Assembly (NCBI GenBank): GCA_031425155.1
Contig: JANPIV010000048.1
Location: 1 to 64,000, forward strand
Direction of reading: 5' to 3'
Length of the DNA: 64,000 bases
DNA from: M3007 sp031425155
GTDB lineage: Bacteria; Bacteroidota; Bacteroidia; Chitinophagales; Saprospiraceae
Shown: one piece after another, positions 1 through 7,547 of the stretch
How positions within the stretch are numbered: the first letter of the stretch is position 1
Layout: each line of letters opens with the position of its first letter
Program-made: the position numbers and the translations under genes
The notes under the pieces: generated by a model
Told to the model about the DNA's origin: nothing
Database searches by the model: none
The model's input: the letters and a program-made list of their open reading frames with translations, nothing else

Positions 1-233
1 ATTTTTTTTACCAAAAAAATTCCTCCCCTCGTGCCACCAAACCATTTACAGAAAAAAAGCCTCGCAGCCGGGAACCTAAACGGGGTGTTTGTGGTTTACC
101 TTTGCATCAGTTCTTTCACGTGTTGGCTTTTTCAAAATTAAAAAATGAGGCATAATGAGCAGGCATAAAGAAGGTGGGTTTTTCCTGGCTTCGGTATTCC
201 GTATTCGCTCATTCCGCATTCTATATTCAAAAT
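1..233. other. Region upstream of ssrA, no gene
   Basis: No convincing coding sequence is visible. A TACCTTTG string at 97-104 matches the Bacteroidota -7 element (TAnnTTTG), but I see no -33 TTG at the usual 17-20 nt spacing, so it is only a weak candidate promoter for the tmRNA precursor. Short near-repeats of the type attccgtattcgctcattccgc lie at about 195-220, just before the tmRNA 5' end. Confidence 0.3.
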
Positions 234-630
234 GGGGCTGCCTGGTATTGACGGGAAGGTGTAGTCGTTTCGTAAGCATGCCGGAGCAGGGTTGGTTACT
301 CCGTAAAAAATAACGACCAAACAATAGTCGGCAACACTCAGTTTGCCATGGCGGCCTAAGTCTAGGTATTTAGGAAGCCTTTGCGCCACGTAGTCTGCAC
401 GCCAAGCGAGCGGACTTTCGCCTTGATGCCTGCTACAAAGGCCGTCGCGCATCAACCAATGCAGGATTGCCCAATGGCTTGTCTCGACCAAAGGGTGAAA
501 CACAGGGGCTAAGGTGCGGAAGGTCTGTTGCTGAACCATCCCGTACTCGAAAACCCAATCAGTAAATAAGCATGTAGAAGGCGTTGCGACGCTTTGTCCG
601 GACGCGGGTTCGAATCCCGCCAGCTCCACC
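234..630 (+). ncRNA. ssrA: tmRNA (transfer-messenger RNA)
   Basis: tmRNA rescues stalled ribosomes by trans-translation and tags the nascent peptide for proteolysis. The 5' end GGGGCTG (234-240) pairs with CAGCTCC (621-627) to form the acceptor stem, followed by discriminator A and CC; the final A of CCA is not encoded. The T-arm GGTTCGAATCCC (608-619) is intact. The tag reading frame begins with GGC at 330, after the typical ..TAGTC motif, and stops with TAA at 357-359. It encodes GNTQFAMAA, consistent with tags ending in A-hydrophobic-AA. The 3' end is also the boundary of an apparent genomic island: the last 16 nt and following flank are duplicated near 8915-9005. Confidence 0.96.
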
Positions 631-660
631 TAATATTGAGAAAAAGCCAACCAGAAAGAA
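615..660 (+). repeat. Putative attL: ssrA 3' end plus flank, duplicated at 8915-9005
   Basis: The 17 nt at 615-631 (tcccgccagctccacct) recur exactly at 8915-8931, and the 20 nt at 641-660 (aaaaagccaaccagaaagaa) recur at 8986-9005. The first segment is the T-arm and acceptor 3' strand of tmRNA, a classical integration target for tyrosine recombinases. The copy at 8915 lacks the rest of the tmRNA, as expected for the displaced end of the original gene. The spacing between segments is 9 nt here and 54 nt at the other copy, which carries an extra small imperfect palindrome. Confidence 0.72.
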
Positions 661-668
661 CAAGATGT

Positions 669-702
669 AAGCCATTCCGTGTATACGGGGTGGCTTTTTT
701 TA
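669..702. terminator. Bidirectional terminator after ssrA and hsdR
   Basis: The sequence aagccattcc..gtatac..ggggtggctttttttat forms a hairpin followed by a T-run on the + strand, fitting a Rho-independent terminator for ssrA. The hsdR stop codon (TAA on the minus strand at 700-702) lies within the T-run, so the same hairpin sits directly after hsdR. Confidence 0.6.
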
Positions 703-3066
703 TGCCACCCGTTGCTGATACAAATACTTCTGAAAATCAATAAACAACGCACTGATATTAGCCACATCGCCCAGTACACTTTTCGCATCTTCCAACGAAT
801 GGTACTTATTCGTAAGCAGAATCGGCAATTTCTCCTGATCCAGTTCTTCCACACCGGTCTCTACGTACTTGCTCAACACAAATTCAATAAATTCTTTCTG
901 CTGGTCATTCAGTAAAGCGAAAATAGTCGCCTGCGCTGCGGCCACCCGCGCGGCCCTGGTCATCGGTTGGATGTCGCTGTTGAATACATATTCCAGGACA
1001 TCAAACAGGTCGCTCTTTTCCGCATTGATCAATTTTTGCAGCGTCATCAGGTCATCTTTTCCGAACCCGGCTTCGTCCAGTTTTTCCAGCAGAGTCCGTC
1101 TGGTCAGCGGATTGCTCCACAGGATGCGCAACTCTTCCTCGCTTTTGAATAGATTGGGCAGTTCTCCGAACAGATCCACCAGAAATTCTTCCGCCGAAAT
1201 GGGTTTGCCGTCCGTACTCCAGAAAGAAGTGGACATCATGTGTTGTATTTCGCGTTCCTTGCCGTCGCGCAATTTCACTTTGATGCGTTTCCTTTTTTCT
1301 GTGCCTTCCTCGTCGCCTGCTCTGGTCTCTGTTGTTTCTTTTGACTGATAAGGCGTGGAAGGTTCATTAACCAGATCGGTTTCGGGTACCAAAGGTTCGC
1401 CATCCCATTCGGGATCGGCAAAATGATGAAACGCGTCCACGTAGTCATAGATCGTAAAAAACTCTTTCCCTTCAAACAAGCGCGTGCCCCGGCCCACGAT
1501 CTGCTTGAACTCGATCATGGAGTTTACCGGACGCATCAGCACGATGTTGCGAATATTGCGGGCATCCACGCCCGTGGAGAGTTTCTGGGAAGTGGTCAGA
1601 ATGGTGGGGATGGTCTTTTCATTGTCCTGAAACTCCCGCAGGAACTGTTCGCCAATCTCGCCATCATTGGCGGTCACCCGCACGCAGTAATTGGGCTCCC
1701 GGCTCTTTTTAGATTGATTCACCAGATCGCGCACCGCCGCCGCGTGTTCCTGGGTCGCACAAAAAATGATCGCCTTTTCTTTCTGATTGGCCTCATCCAT
1801 ATAAATCTGCACGCGTTTGGCTTCTCTGGCCTTTATTTCGATGATCCGGTTGAAGTCGGCTTCTTTATACAGTTTCCCTTGTTCTATTTCCCCTTCCACG
1901 ATCTGGTCGTCGCTGGTATAGATATAATCGTCCAGCGTAGTCTTGATGCGTTTTACCTTGAATGGCGTAAGGAAACCATCGTTGATGCCTTCCTTGAGGG
2001 AATAGACAAACACCGGCTCCCCAAAATATCGGTAGGTATCCACATTGTCTTTACGCTTCGGCGTGGCGGTCAGACCCAACTGCACGGCGGGCGAAAAGTA
2101 CTCCAGAATACCCCGCCAGTTGCCTTCATCGTTCGCGCCGCCCCGATGACATTCATCTATGATGATGAAATCGAAATAGTCGGCAGGGTAACTACCGAAA
2201 TATGGCACAGGTTTGCCCTCTTTATCCGTCCCCGACATGAAGGTTTGAAAGATCGTAAAGAAGATACTCCCGTTGGTCGGCACATTCCCCGACTTCTTTA
2301 TTTCATTGGGTTTTATTCTCACCAGCGCATCTTCGGGAAAAGCCGAAAACGAATTGTAGGCTTGATCGGCCAGGATATTGCGGTCGGCCAAAAACAGGAT
2401 GCGTGGTCTCCTGGCGCTGTAGTTTGAACCTGCCGAAGACAGATTCCAACGGGTTTGGAAGAGTTTCCAGGCGATCTGGAAAGCAATGGCGGTTTTGCCG
2501 GTACCCGTAGCCAGGGTCAGTAATATGCGGTCTTTCTGATGAGCGACTGCTTCCAAAGTATTTTTTACGGCTATTTCCTGGTAGTAGCGCAATTGCCACG
2601 AGCCACTTTTATCTTCAAACGGAACGGCAGCAAACTTTTCCCGCCATAGATTTACCGCTGCTTGCCCCGCGCCGGTGGAAGGGAAAGTCTTGTGCCAAAG
2701 TTCCTGGGGCGTGAGGTAATTATCCACCAGACCTTCCGCGCCGGTCTGCATACAGATGCTGTATATATCACGGCCATTGGTGGCGTAGGTGGTTTCCAGG
2801 CCCAGTTTCTCCGCGTACTGTTTGGCTTGCGCCACGCCTTCCCCGACCGACTGTATATCGCTTTTGGCTTCGATGATGGCCAGTTTGATGCCCTTATACA
2901 CCAATACATAGTCGGCGGTGAGTTTTTTGGCCCGTGCGCCGCCGCTCTGGATTTTACCGGCGGTAATGTGGTATTCCCGCAGGACTTTGGAGTCGGCGAC
3001 AATGCCCCAACCACAAGCCTTTAACTTGGGATCAATTAATTCGGCGCGGGTTTCTGCTTCGTTCAT
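700..3066 (-). CDS. hsdR: Type I restriction enzyme, R subunit (HsdR)
   Basis: This is the motor and nuclease subunit of a type I restriction-modification complex (R2M2S), which translocates DNA after binding an unmethylated site and then cleaves it. The 788-aa protein has an N-terminal PD-(D/E)xK-type nuclease (D at ADYVLVY and the following IIEAKS, about residues 50-70). The SF2 helicase core follows: Walker A ATGTGKT, DECH box IIDECHRGG, motif III GLTATP and motif VI QIVGRGTR. The C-terminus is of the EcoEI R type. The segment SSAGSNYSARR just before ILFLADRN may be a small local insertion. It is the last gene of the minus-strand set hsdM-fic-hsdS-hsdR, separated from hsdS by 373 bp of palindromes, so it may have its own promoter. 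Confidence 0.95.
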   Translation of the reverse strand: MNEAETRAELIDPKLKACGWGIVADSKVLREYHITAGKIQSGGARAKKLTADYVLVYKGIKLAIIEAKSDIQSVGEGVAQAKQYAEKLGLETTYATNGRDIYSICMQTGAEGLVDNYLTPQELWHKTFPSTGAGQAAVNLWREKFAAVPFEDKSGSWQLRYYQEIAVKNTLEAVAHQKDRILLTLATGTGKTAIAFQIAWKLFQTRWNLSSAGSNYSARRPRILFLADRNILADQAYNSFSAFPEDALVRIKPNEIKKSGNVPTNGSIFFTIFQTFMSGTDKEGKPVPYFGSYPADYFDFIIIDECHRGGANDEGNWRGILEYFSPAVQLGLTATPKRKDNVDTYRYFGEPVFVYSLKEGINDGFLTPFKVKRIKTTLDDYIYTSDDQIVEGEIEQGKLYKEADFNRIIEIKAREAKRVQIYMDEANQKEKAIIFCATQEHAAAVRDLVNQSKKSREPNYCVRVTANDGEIGEQFLREFQDNEKTIPTILTTSQKLSTGVDARNIRNIVLMRPVNSMIEFKQIVGRGTRLFEGKEFFTIYDYVDAFHHFADPEWDGEPLVPETDLVNEPSTPYQSKETTETRAGDEEGTEKRKRIKVKLRDGKEREIQHMMSTSFWSTDGKPISAEEFLVDLFGELPNLFKSEEELRILWSNPLTRRTLLEKLDEAGFGKDDLMTLQKLINAEKSDLFDVLEYVFNSDIQPMTRAARVAAAQATIFALLNDQQKEFIEFVLSKYVETGVEELDQEKLPILLTNKYHSLEDAKSVLGDVANISALFIDFQKYLYQQRVA

Positions 3067-3163
3067 AGTCTATATCTTAATTTTTGTACGATATTCGATT
3101 GAAATTACCAATGAATTAGTATTAAATTGTTACATGGAATTTATGAAAAAACCACTAATCTCG

Positions 3164-3270
3164 TGTCATTCAGAGCCGTAAGGCGTGGAATCTGAGGCCG
3201 AAGGCCGACTTCATAAAACTATTTAATTTCGGCCTTCGGCCTCGGATTCCACGCTACGCTCTGAATGACA
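3164..3270. repeat. Long imperfect palindrome between hsdR and hsdS
   Basis: The left arm at 3164-3208 (starting tgtcattcagagc, ending ggccgaaggccga) is the inverted complement of the right arm at 3229-3270, with a few mismatches, around a 20-nt AT-rich loop. RNA from either strand would fold into a stem of about 40 bp. It lies in the 373-bp gap without a gene that separates hsdR from hsdS. It looks like a non-autonomous palindromic repeat rather than a simple terminator because there is no adjacent T-run. Confidence 0.85.
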
Positions 3271-3287
3271 AAAACTGCTAATTTCTC

Positions 3288-3418
3288 ATAACCCCCGCGC
3301 TTTAGCCGGGGGTGAAAACAAAATACACATTCCGGGTTTTAACCCGCAAGTATCATTTGGGGTTAAAACCCCGGCTTGATGTAGTACTGCTATCCCCCGG
3401 CTAAAGCGCGGGGGTTAT
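3288..3418. repeat. Nested palindrome upstream of hsdR
   Basis: Outer arms at 3288-3313 (ataacccccgcgctttagcc...) and 3392-3418 (...ggctaaagcgcgggggttat) are almost perfectly complementary. Inside, a second inverted pair (ttccgggttttaaccc / ggggttaaaaccccgg) forms an inner stem. With 3164-3270 it fills the hsdS-hsdR gap, suggesting two independent palindrome insertions in the same operon gap. Confidence 0.85.
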
Positions 3419-3439
3419 AGGAATCTTCTAATCTGCTTG

Positions 3440-4654
3440 CTACGCATAATCGTGGGTTTTTATAGCCGTTAATTCTCCACTAAATGCTTTCTGCAAAATA
3501 GATTTCTTCAACTCTTCCAGGTCATTGATCTTTTGCTGGTAAATGGCTTCCAGTTTCTTGGTTTCGACGGAAAGGGAATGGAGTTTTTGAACGATGGCTT
3601 GTTGTTCTTTTAGTGGCGGGCAAGGAATGGGATACCCTTTTAATTTAGTCCCATTTATATTCGCCTGATTGACACTAGATATAACGACTGTTTTCCCATA
3701 TTCCAATGCAATCTCACTATTCAAGTAATAGTTAAGAAAGTCGGCATCTATTAAATCTTCTTTTCTGTGAATCCGAATTAAATATCCTGCAAAAATAGCA
3801 GGCATTTCTCCTTTGTAAATGGCTGTTTTTCCAACCAACTCTGGGCTGTTAGTTCTATTAAATAGTACGTCATTGTATTCTAAAAGGTACTGTTTGTTTT
3901 CTTTCTCATCGTCGGAATAAACGAGTTTTTCCCAGTTAAACCTGCCATTTTGAATATTACCCATTCGTAGAACAGCAATTTTTCCAATGTTCTTTGATTT
4001 GGTTGCTGAGCCATATTCTACTTTTCTACAAACGTCGCCAATTGTTTTTGTTTCCCATTTTTTGTCGGAAAGCACATTTAGTAAGTAGCAGTTGAACAAT
4101 TCCTTCGCATTCCGAAGATTTTGCTCTGTATTGGCTTTTGCCTTGGCGATGGCGGCAAAGGCTTCGTCTAAAATGGAAACGATGCGTTGTTGTTCGGGAA
4201 GGGGAGGAAGGGGGATTTCCACCTCTCTAATTTCTTCCAAATGAAGGTTAGGAACTCCAATCCCCTTTAATCTTTTATTAAACTGATTTTTCGCTAATGG
4301 TGAATTTATAAAATGAAGAAGATACACAGGTAATAATCCATCAAGCGGGCGCAATAAGGCAAGACTTACATAAATATCAAAAACTAAATCTCTATCCACA
4401 ATTGCAGCAACACCAGTAGTTCCGTTTTTTGCTAATAAAATATCATTAACCTTTGGCGCAACGCGTTTATGCATTTCAAGATGTTGTTTTTCATCGATAT
4501 ACTTAATGTTATGCCAATCGATAAATCCGCTTGTTACATTCTTGGATGATAAAAATATAACACCTTCATTAAAATACTTGGGGGTTTGATGTGTGCCATC
4601 AGTAATTTTTGCACACACTTCACTTAACTTCTTTATTTCCCAACCTTTATTCAT
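3440..4654 (-). CDS. hsdS: Type I restriction-modification specificity subunit (HsdS)
   Basis: HsdS recognises the bipartite DNA target for both methylation and restriction. The 404-aa protein has the canonical two-half layout. TRD1 begins GWEIKKLSEVCAKITDGTH and ends at a conserved helix region with PLPPLPEQQRIVSILDEAF. TRD2 begins at KWETKTIGDVCRKVEYGSA and ends with CPPLKEQQAIVQKL and the ILQKAFSGELT tail. I chose ATG 4654 over 4681 because AAAGGAAAC precedes it at a ribosome-binding distance and it gives an 8-nt overlap with the fic stop codon, indicating translational coupling. TRD1 and TRD2 differ clearly, so the target should be asymmetric. Confidence 0.94.
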   Translation of the reverse strand: MNKGWEIKKLSEVCAKITDGTHQTPKYFNEGVIFLSSKNVTSGFIDWHNIKYIDEKQHLEMHKRVAPKVNDILLAKNGTTGVAAIVDRDLVFDIYVSLALLRPLDGLLPVYLLHFINSPLAKNQFNKRLKGIGVPNLHLEEIREVEIPLPPLPEQQRIVSILDEAFAAIAKAKANTEQNLRNAKELFNCYLLNVLSDKKWETKTIGDVCRKVEYGSATKSKNIGKIAVLRMGNIQNGRFNWEKLVYSDDEKENKQYLLEYNDVLFNRTNSPELVGKTAIYKGEMPAIFAGYLIRIHRKEDLIDADFLNYYLNSEIALEYGKTVVISSVNQANINGTKLKGYPIPCPPLKEQQAIVQKLHSLSVETKKLEAIYQQKINDLEELKKSILQKAFSGELTAIKTHDYA

Positions 4655-5204
4655 AATCGTTTCCTTTTTCATAACCTTCATAATAATAGGATTGTTCGAT
4701 ACCTTTAAAGAGGATTTCGCGGTTGTTTATATCGTCGGTTAGATTCGCCACGAGTAAGGTTCTTAATTCCAGATCGTTGATGGGGCTTCTTTCCATGGCT
4801 TGCAGGTAAAGTTCTTTGCTGATAAATTGCCAGTTTACTAATTTATTCAGTTTCGTTTTGAAGAGCATATCCAGCCAGATGCGCATCGTCCTGCCGTTGC
4901 CTTCCATAAAGGGGTGGGCAATATTCATTTCCACGTATTTGGTAATAATTTCTTCAAAAGTATTTTCGGGCAGTTCTTCAATTTTTACTAGAATTTCTTT
5001 CAAATACAACGCGTTGGCAAATCTGAAACTGCCTTTGGCGATGTTCTTGCTGCGTATTTCTCCGGCAAAATCATACAATCCATCAAACAGGTATTTATGT
5101 ATTTGCTGCAAGCCTTTGGTGGTGCCAATCTCCATTTTGTCTATATCGCCCGTTTCAAATAAGCGATAAGCGTTTTCCAGACTTTTTTTATCTATATGTT
5201 TCAT
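4647..5204 (-). CDS. Fic protein adenylyltransferase, class III (NmFic-type)
   Basis: Fic enzymes transfer AMP from ATP to a hydroxyl side chain of a target protein. The catalytic loop HPFMEGNGR (H97) is intact. The C-terminal helix carries SYYYEG (S172 to G177), matching the inhibitory motif [S/T]xxxE[G/N] that defines class III Fic proteins, as in Neisseria meningitidis NmFic. From memory, the whole 185-aa protein resembles NmFic, with residue numbers about ten lower. Family knowledge: NmFic is held inactive by tetramerisation and the inhibitory helix, is released by auto-adenylylation of a Tyr in that helix (Y173 here by position), and modifies DNA gyrase B. It sits between hsdM and hsdS and overlaps hsdS, so it is co-expressed with the restriction system. 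No separate antitoxin gene is visible. Confidence 0.92.
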   Translation of the reverse strand: MKHIDKKSLENAYRLFETGDIDKMEIGTTKGLQQIHKYLFDGLYDFAGEIRSKNIAKGSFRFANALYLKEILVKIEELPENTFEEIITKYVEMNIAHPFMEGNGRTMRIWLDMLFKTKLNKLVNWQFISKELYLQAMERSPINDLELRTLLVANLTDDINNREILFKGIEQSYYYEGYEKGNDYE

Positions 5205-5244
5205 TACATGGTAAATTAAATTATTGGTGAAAACGGAACGTCAC

Positions 5245-5363
5245 TACCTCCCCCGGCCTACGGCCACCCCCTCCAAAGGGGGATACGCTCCGAGCTTGGC
5301 CAAGGAAGAATGTGGCGACAGTACGCTCGGTATCCCCCTTTGGAGGGGGGCAGGGGGGAGGTA
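5245..5363. repeat. Palindromic element, family A copy 1
   Basis: The left arm starts tacctcccccggcctacggc and contains ccccctccaaaggggga; the right arm reads tccccctttggaggggggca and ends ggggggaggta. A near-identical 119-bp element lies at 57071-57189, sharing arms and part of the centre (ttggc(c/t)aa..gcgacagta.gctcggta). Both copies lie between consecutive minus-strand genes (hsdM/fic here, amidase/MlaD there) and both are followed by aagccacgc. It has MITE- or REP-like properties and no coding capacity. Confidence 0.9.
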
Positions 5364-5403
5364 AGCCACGCTCTATTCCGAATAAACATAATTAACAATG
5401 TTT

Positions 5404-6879
5404 TCATATCAGTTCCAATATCGAATTTAAAATGTCCGCACTTTCTTCATCCAGGGCTTTCATTTCTTCCAGAATATCCTGGGGAGTACGCAAGGCACTC
5501 TCTGCTTTTTTGTGGGGATTTTTGGCACTGAGGTCAAAAGTGTTTTGGTCAATGTCTTTTATGGCCATGCTCCAGGAATTCTCGCTATCGGCTTTGGTCT
5601 TTTGCAGTTCCACAAATTCCGCCAGGTCTTTCTCGTTCAGCGCATTGGTTTTGCCCAGGTTCCGGTCGAGGTTCAGTTGATAAAACCAGACCTTTCGGGT
5701 GGGCGAGCCTTTCTCAAAGAACAGCACCACCGTTTTTACGCCTGCTCCGGTGAAGGTGCCGCCGGGCAAATCCAGCACGGTATGCAGGTTGCAACTTTCC
5801 AGCAGCAACTTACGCAGGCTCACCGAGGCGTTGTCGGTATTGCTCAAAAAGGTATTCTTGATGACGATGCCCGCTTTGCCTCCGGCTTTCAGGATTTTGA
5901 TAAAGTGCTGTAAGAAGAGCGAGGCCGTCTCGCCGGTTTTGATCGGGAAATTTTGCTGCACTTCGGCCCGTTCCTTGCCACCAAAGGGGGGATTGGCCAG
6001 CACCACATCGTAGCGGTCTTTCTCCTGGATGTCGGCCAGGTTCTCGGCCAGCGTATTGGTATGCACGATATTGGGGGCTTCCACGCCGTGCAGGATCATG
6101 TTCATAATGCTGATGATGTAGGCCAGCGACTTTTTCTCTTTGCCATAAAACGTCTTCTTCTGCAAGATTTCGTACTCTTTGGTCGTGAGTGCCCTGCTTT
6201 GCCCTGAGTTTATCGAAGGGTGTTTTAAATACTCAAATGCCTCCACCAAAAAACCTGCCGAACCCACCGCACCGTCGTAAATCTTCTGACCGATCTCCGG
6301 AGCCACCACTTTCACGATGGTTTTGATCAGCGGACGCGGTGTGTAGTATTCGCCGCCGTTGCGACCGGCATTGCCCATATTTTTGATCTTATCCTCGTAT
6401 AAATGGCTCATTTCGTGCTTCTCCGCGTGGGTGCGGAACCGCAGTTCATCTATGCGATTGATGACTTCACGCAGGTTGTAGCCGCTCTGAATGCGGTTTT
6501 TCAGTTCGCTGAATATTTCCCCGATCTTATATTCAATAGTGTCGGCACTCTCGGCGGAGGTCTTGAATTTTTTGAGGTAGGGGAATAGTTCGCCGTTCAC
6601 GAAGTCGGCCAGGTCATCGCCGGTCTGGGCTTTGTGGTGATCCAGTTTGCCATCGGTTCCCTTCGGCGTAGCCCAGACGTTCCATTGATATTCGGGCGCA
6701 ATAATATTGGTGTAGGTTTTCCCGGTCAGTTCGGCGGCGGTCTTTTTATCCTGTTCCAGGTCGTCCAGATATTTTAAAAACAATATCCACGAGGTTTGCT
6801 CTACGTAGTCCAACTCGCTGCCGCAACCGGCGTCTTTGTGCAGGATGTCGTCTATATTTTTGAAGGTTTGTTCAAACAT
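5404..6879 (-). CDS. hsdM: Type I restriction-modification DNA methyltransferase (HsdM)
   Basis: HsdM is the N6-adenine methyltransferase of the type I complex and works with HsdS. The 491-aa protein has the N-terminal HsdM_N helical domain (FKNIDDILHKDAG...), the SAM-binding region with IYDGAVGSAGFLVEAF as motif I, and the catalytic NPPF motif IV (LANPPFGGKERAE). Motif I is the DGAVGSAGF variant rather than the commoner DPACGTGGF; I believe this variant is widespread in one HsdM branch. It is the first gene of the operon. Between EYLKHPS and LTTKEYEIL an insert of about 12 residues (NSGQSRA region, DNA 6186-6222) reads like the common intergenic repeat accCTTCGATAAACTCAGGGC, an in-frame repeat insertion. 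Confidence 0.95.
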   Translation of the reverse strand: MFEQTFKNIDDILHKDAGCGSELDYVEQTSWILFLKYLDDLEQDKKTAAELTGKTYTNIIAPEYQWNVWATPKGTDGKLDHHKAQTGDDLADFVNGELFPYLKKFKTSAESADTIEYKIGEIFSELKNRIQSGYNLREVINRIDELRFRTHAEKHEMSHLYEDKIKNMGNAGRNGGEYYTPRPLIKTIVKVVAPEIGQKIYDGAVGSAGFLVEAFEYLKHPSINSGQSRALTTKEYEILQKKTFYGKEKKSLAYIISIMNMILHGVEAPNIVHTNTLAENLADIQEKDRYDVVLANPPFGGKERAEVQQNFPIKTGETASLFLQHFIKILKAGGKAGIVIKNTFLSNTDNASVSLRKLLLESCNLHTVLDLPGGTFTGAGVKTVVLFFEKGSPTRKVWFYQLNLDRNLGKTNALNEKDLAEFVELQKTKADSENSWSMAIKDIDQNTFDLSAKNPHKKAESALRTPQDILEEMKALDEESADILNSILELI

Positions 6880-6981
6880 TGGGATATTCCTTAATTGCTG
6901 ATTTGGATTTACTTGGCGGCGAAGGTAGAAAAGCGTTTCTATTTTTGGAAGGGCTTTACGCTAGCACTCTGTATAAATAGT

Positions 6982-7092
6982 CCTGTCGCAGAGAAACGGA
7001 GACATCTACACGAGCCAGGTTTGTGGTTGCCTTGGCACGGTAGAATTTGGGTTGCCGGGCTTGTGAAGATGTCTTCCCTGTGTTGCGACAGG
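6982..7092. repeat. Palindromic element, family B copy 1
   Basis: Left arm 6982 onward (cctgtcgcagagaaacggag acatctacacgagccaggtt) pairs imperfectly with the right arm ending at 7092 (ccgggcttgtgaagatgtc..gttgcgacagg). The motif acggagacat..acac(a/g)agccaggt and the flanking acgttcctaaa (about 7129) recur in the element at 47560-47782, so the two are members of one family. It lies in the gap of about 340 bp between hsdM and the small ORF at 7222. Confidence 0.82.
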
Positions 7093-7221
7093 ACATAGAG
7101 ACGTAAAAATTCACCACTTGTTTTTACACGTTCCTAAACAATAAAAACCCGCTTATCTTGCCCACACTAATTGCCCATGCAAAGAGTAGATAATTTTCCA
7201 ATTTAAACCTGATATAACATT

Positions 7222-7392
7222 ATGGGAGCAGAAAAACCACAAATACCATTTCCTTCGCCCGCCCCAAAGACGAAAAAAACCTGGCCGTTTGTCCTGGCCG
7301 GTGCTGTAGCCTTAATTGTCTGCGCACTCCAATGCAGGGATGTAGTAGAATACATGCTTATTTTCAACTATAGTGCATCACCCATAGTTTGA
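7222..7392 (+). CDS. Small predicted membrane protein, 56 aa
   Basis: This short reading frame starts with ATG at 7222 and ends with TGA at 7390-7392. The product has a proline-rich hydrophilic N-terminus (PQIPFPSPAPKTKK), one clear transmembrane segment (WPFVLAGAVALIVCALQC) and a short tail. The layout (charged stop, then one hydrophobic helix) is that of a plausible small single-pass protein. I recognise no family. It lies inside the ssrA island next to a lipoprotein gene and could also be the truncated 5' end of a longer gene. Confidence 0.45.
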   Translation: MGAEKPQIPFPSPAPKTKKTWPFVLAGAVALIVCALQCRDVVEYMLIFNYSASPIV

Positions 7393-7547
7393 CACTACCG
7401 CAGCAACTAAACTCCATTCGACGGCGGTGCTATTAATTTTCGGCAGGTCTTTTTATTGACCATAAAGTGGTAGGTTTGAGCCAGCCAGTGCATATTCGGG
7501 CTTGTCCAGTGAACAGACGCGTCTTCCAACCTTTTTTCTTTTTCATC

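Noticed and set aside
1423..2427. 334-aa + strand frame opposite hsdR
   Set aside because: It lies within the conserved helicase core of hsdR on the other strand and matches no family.
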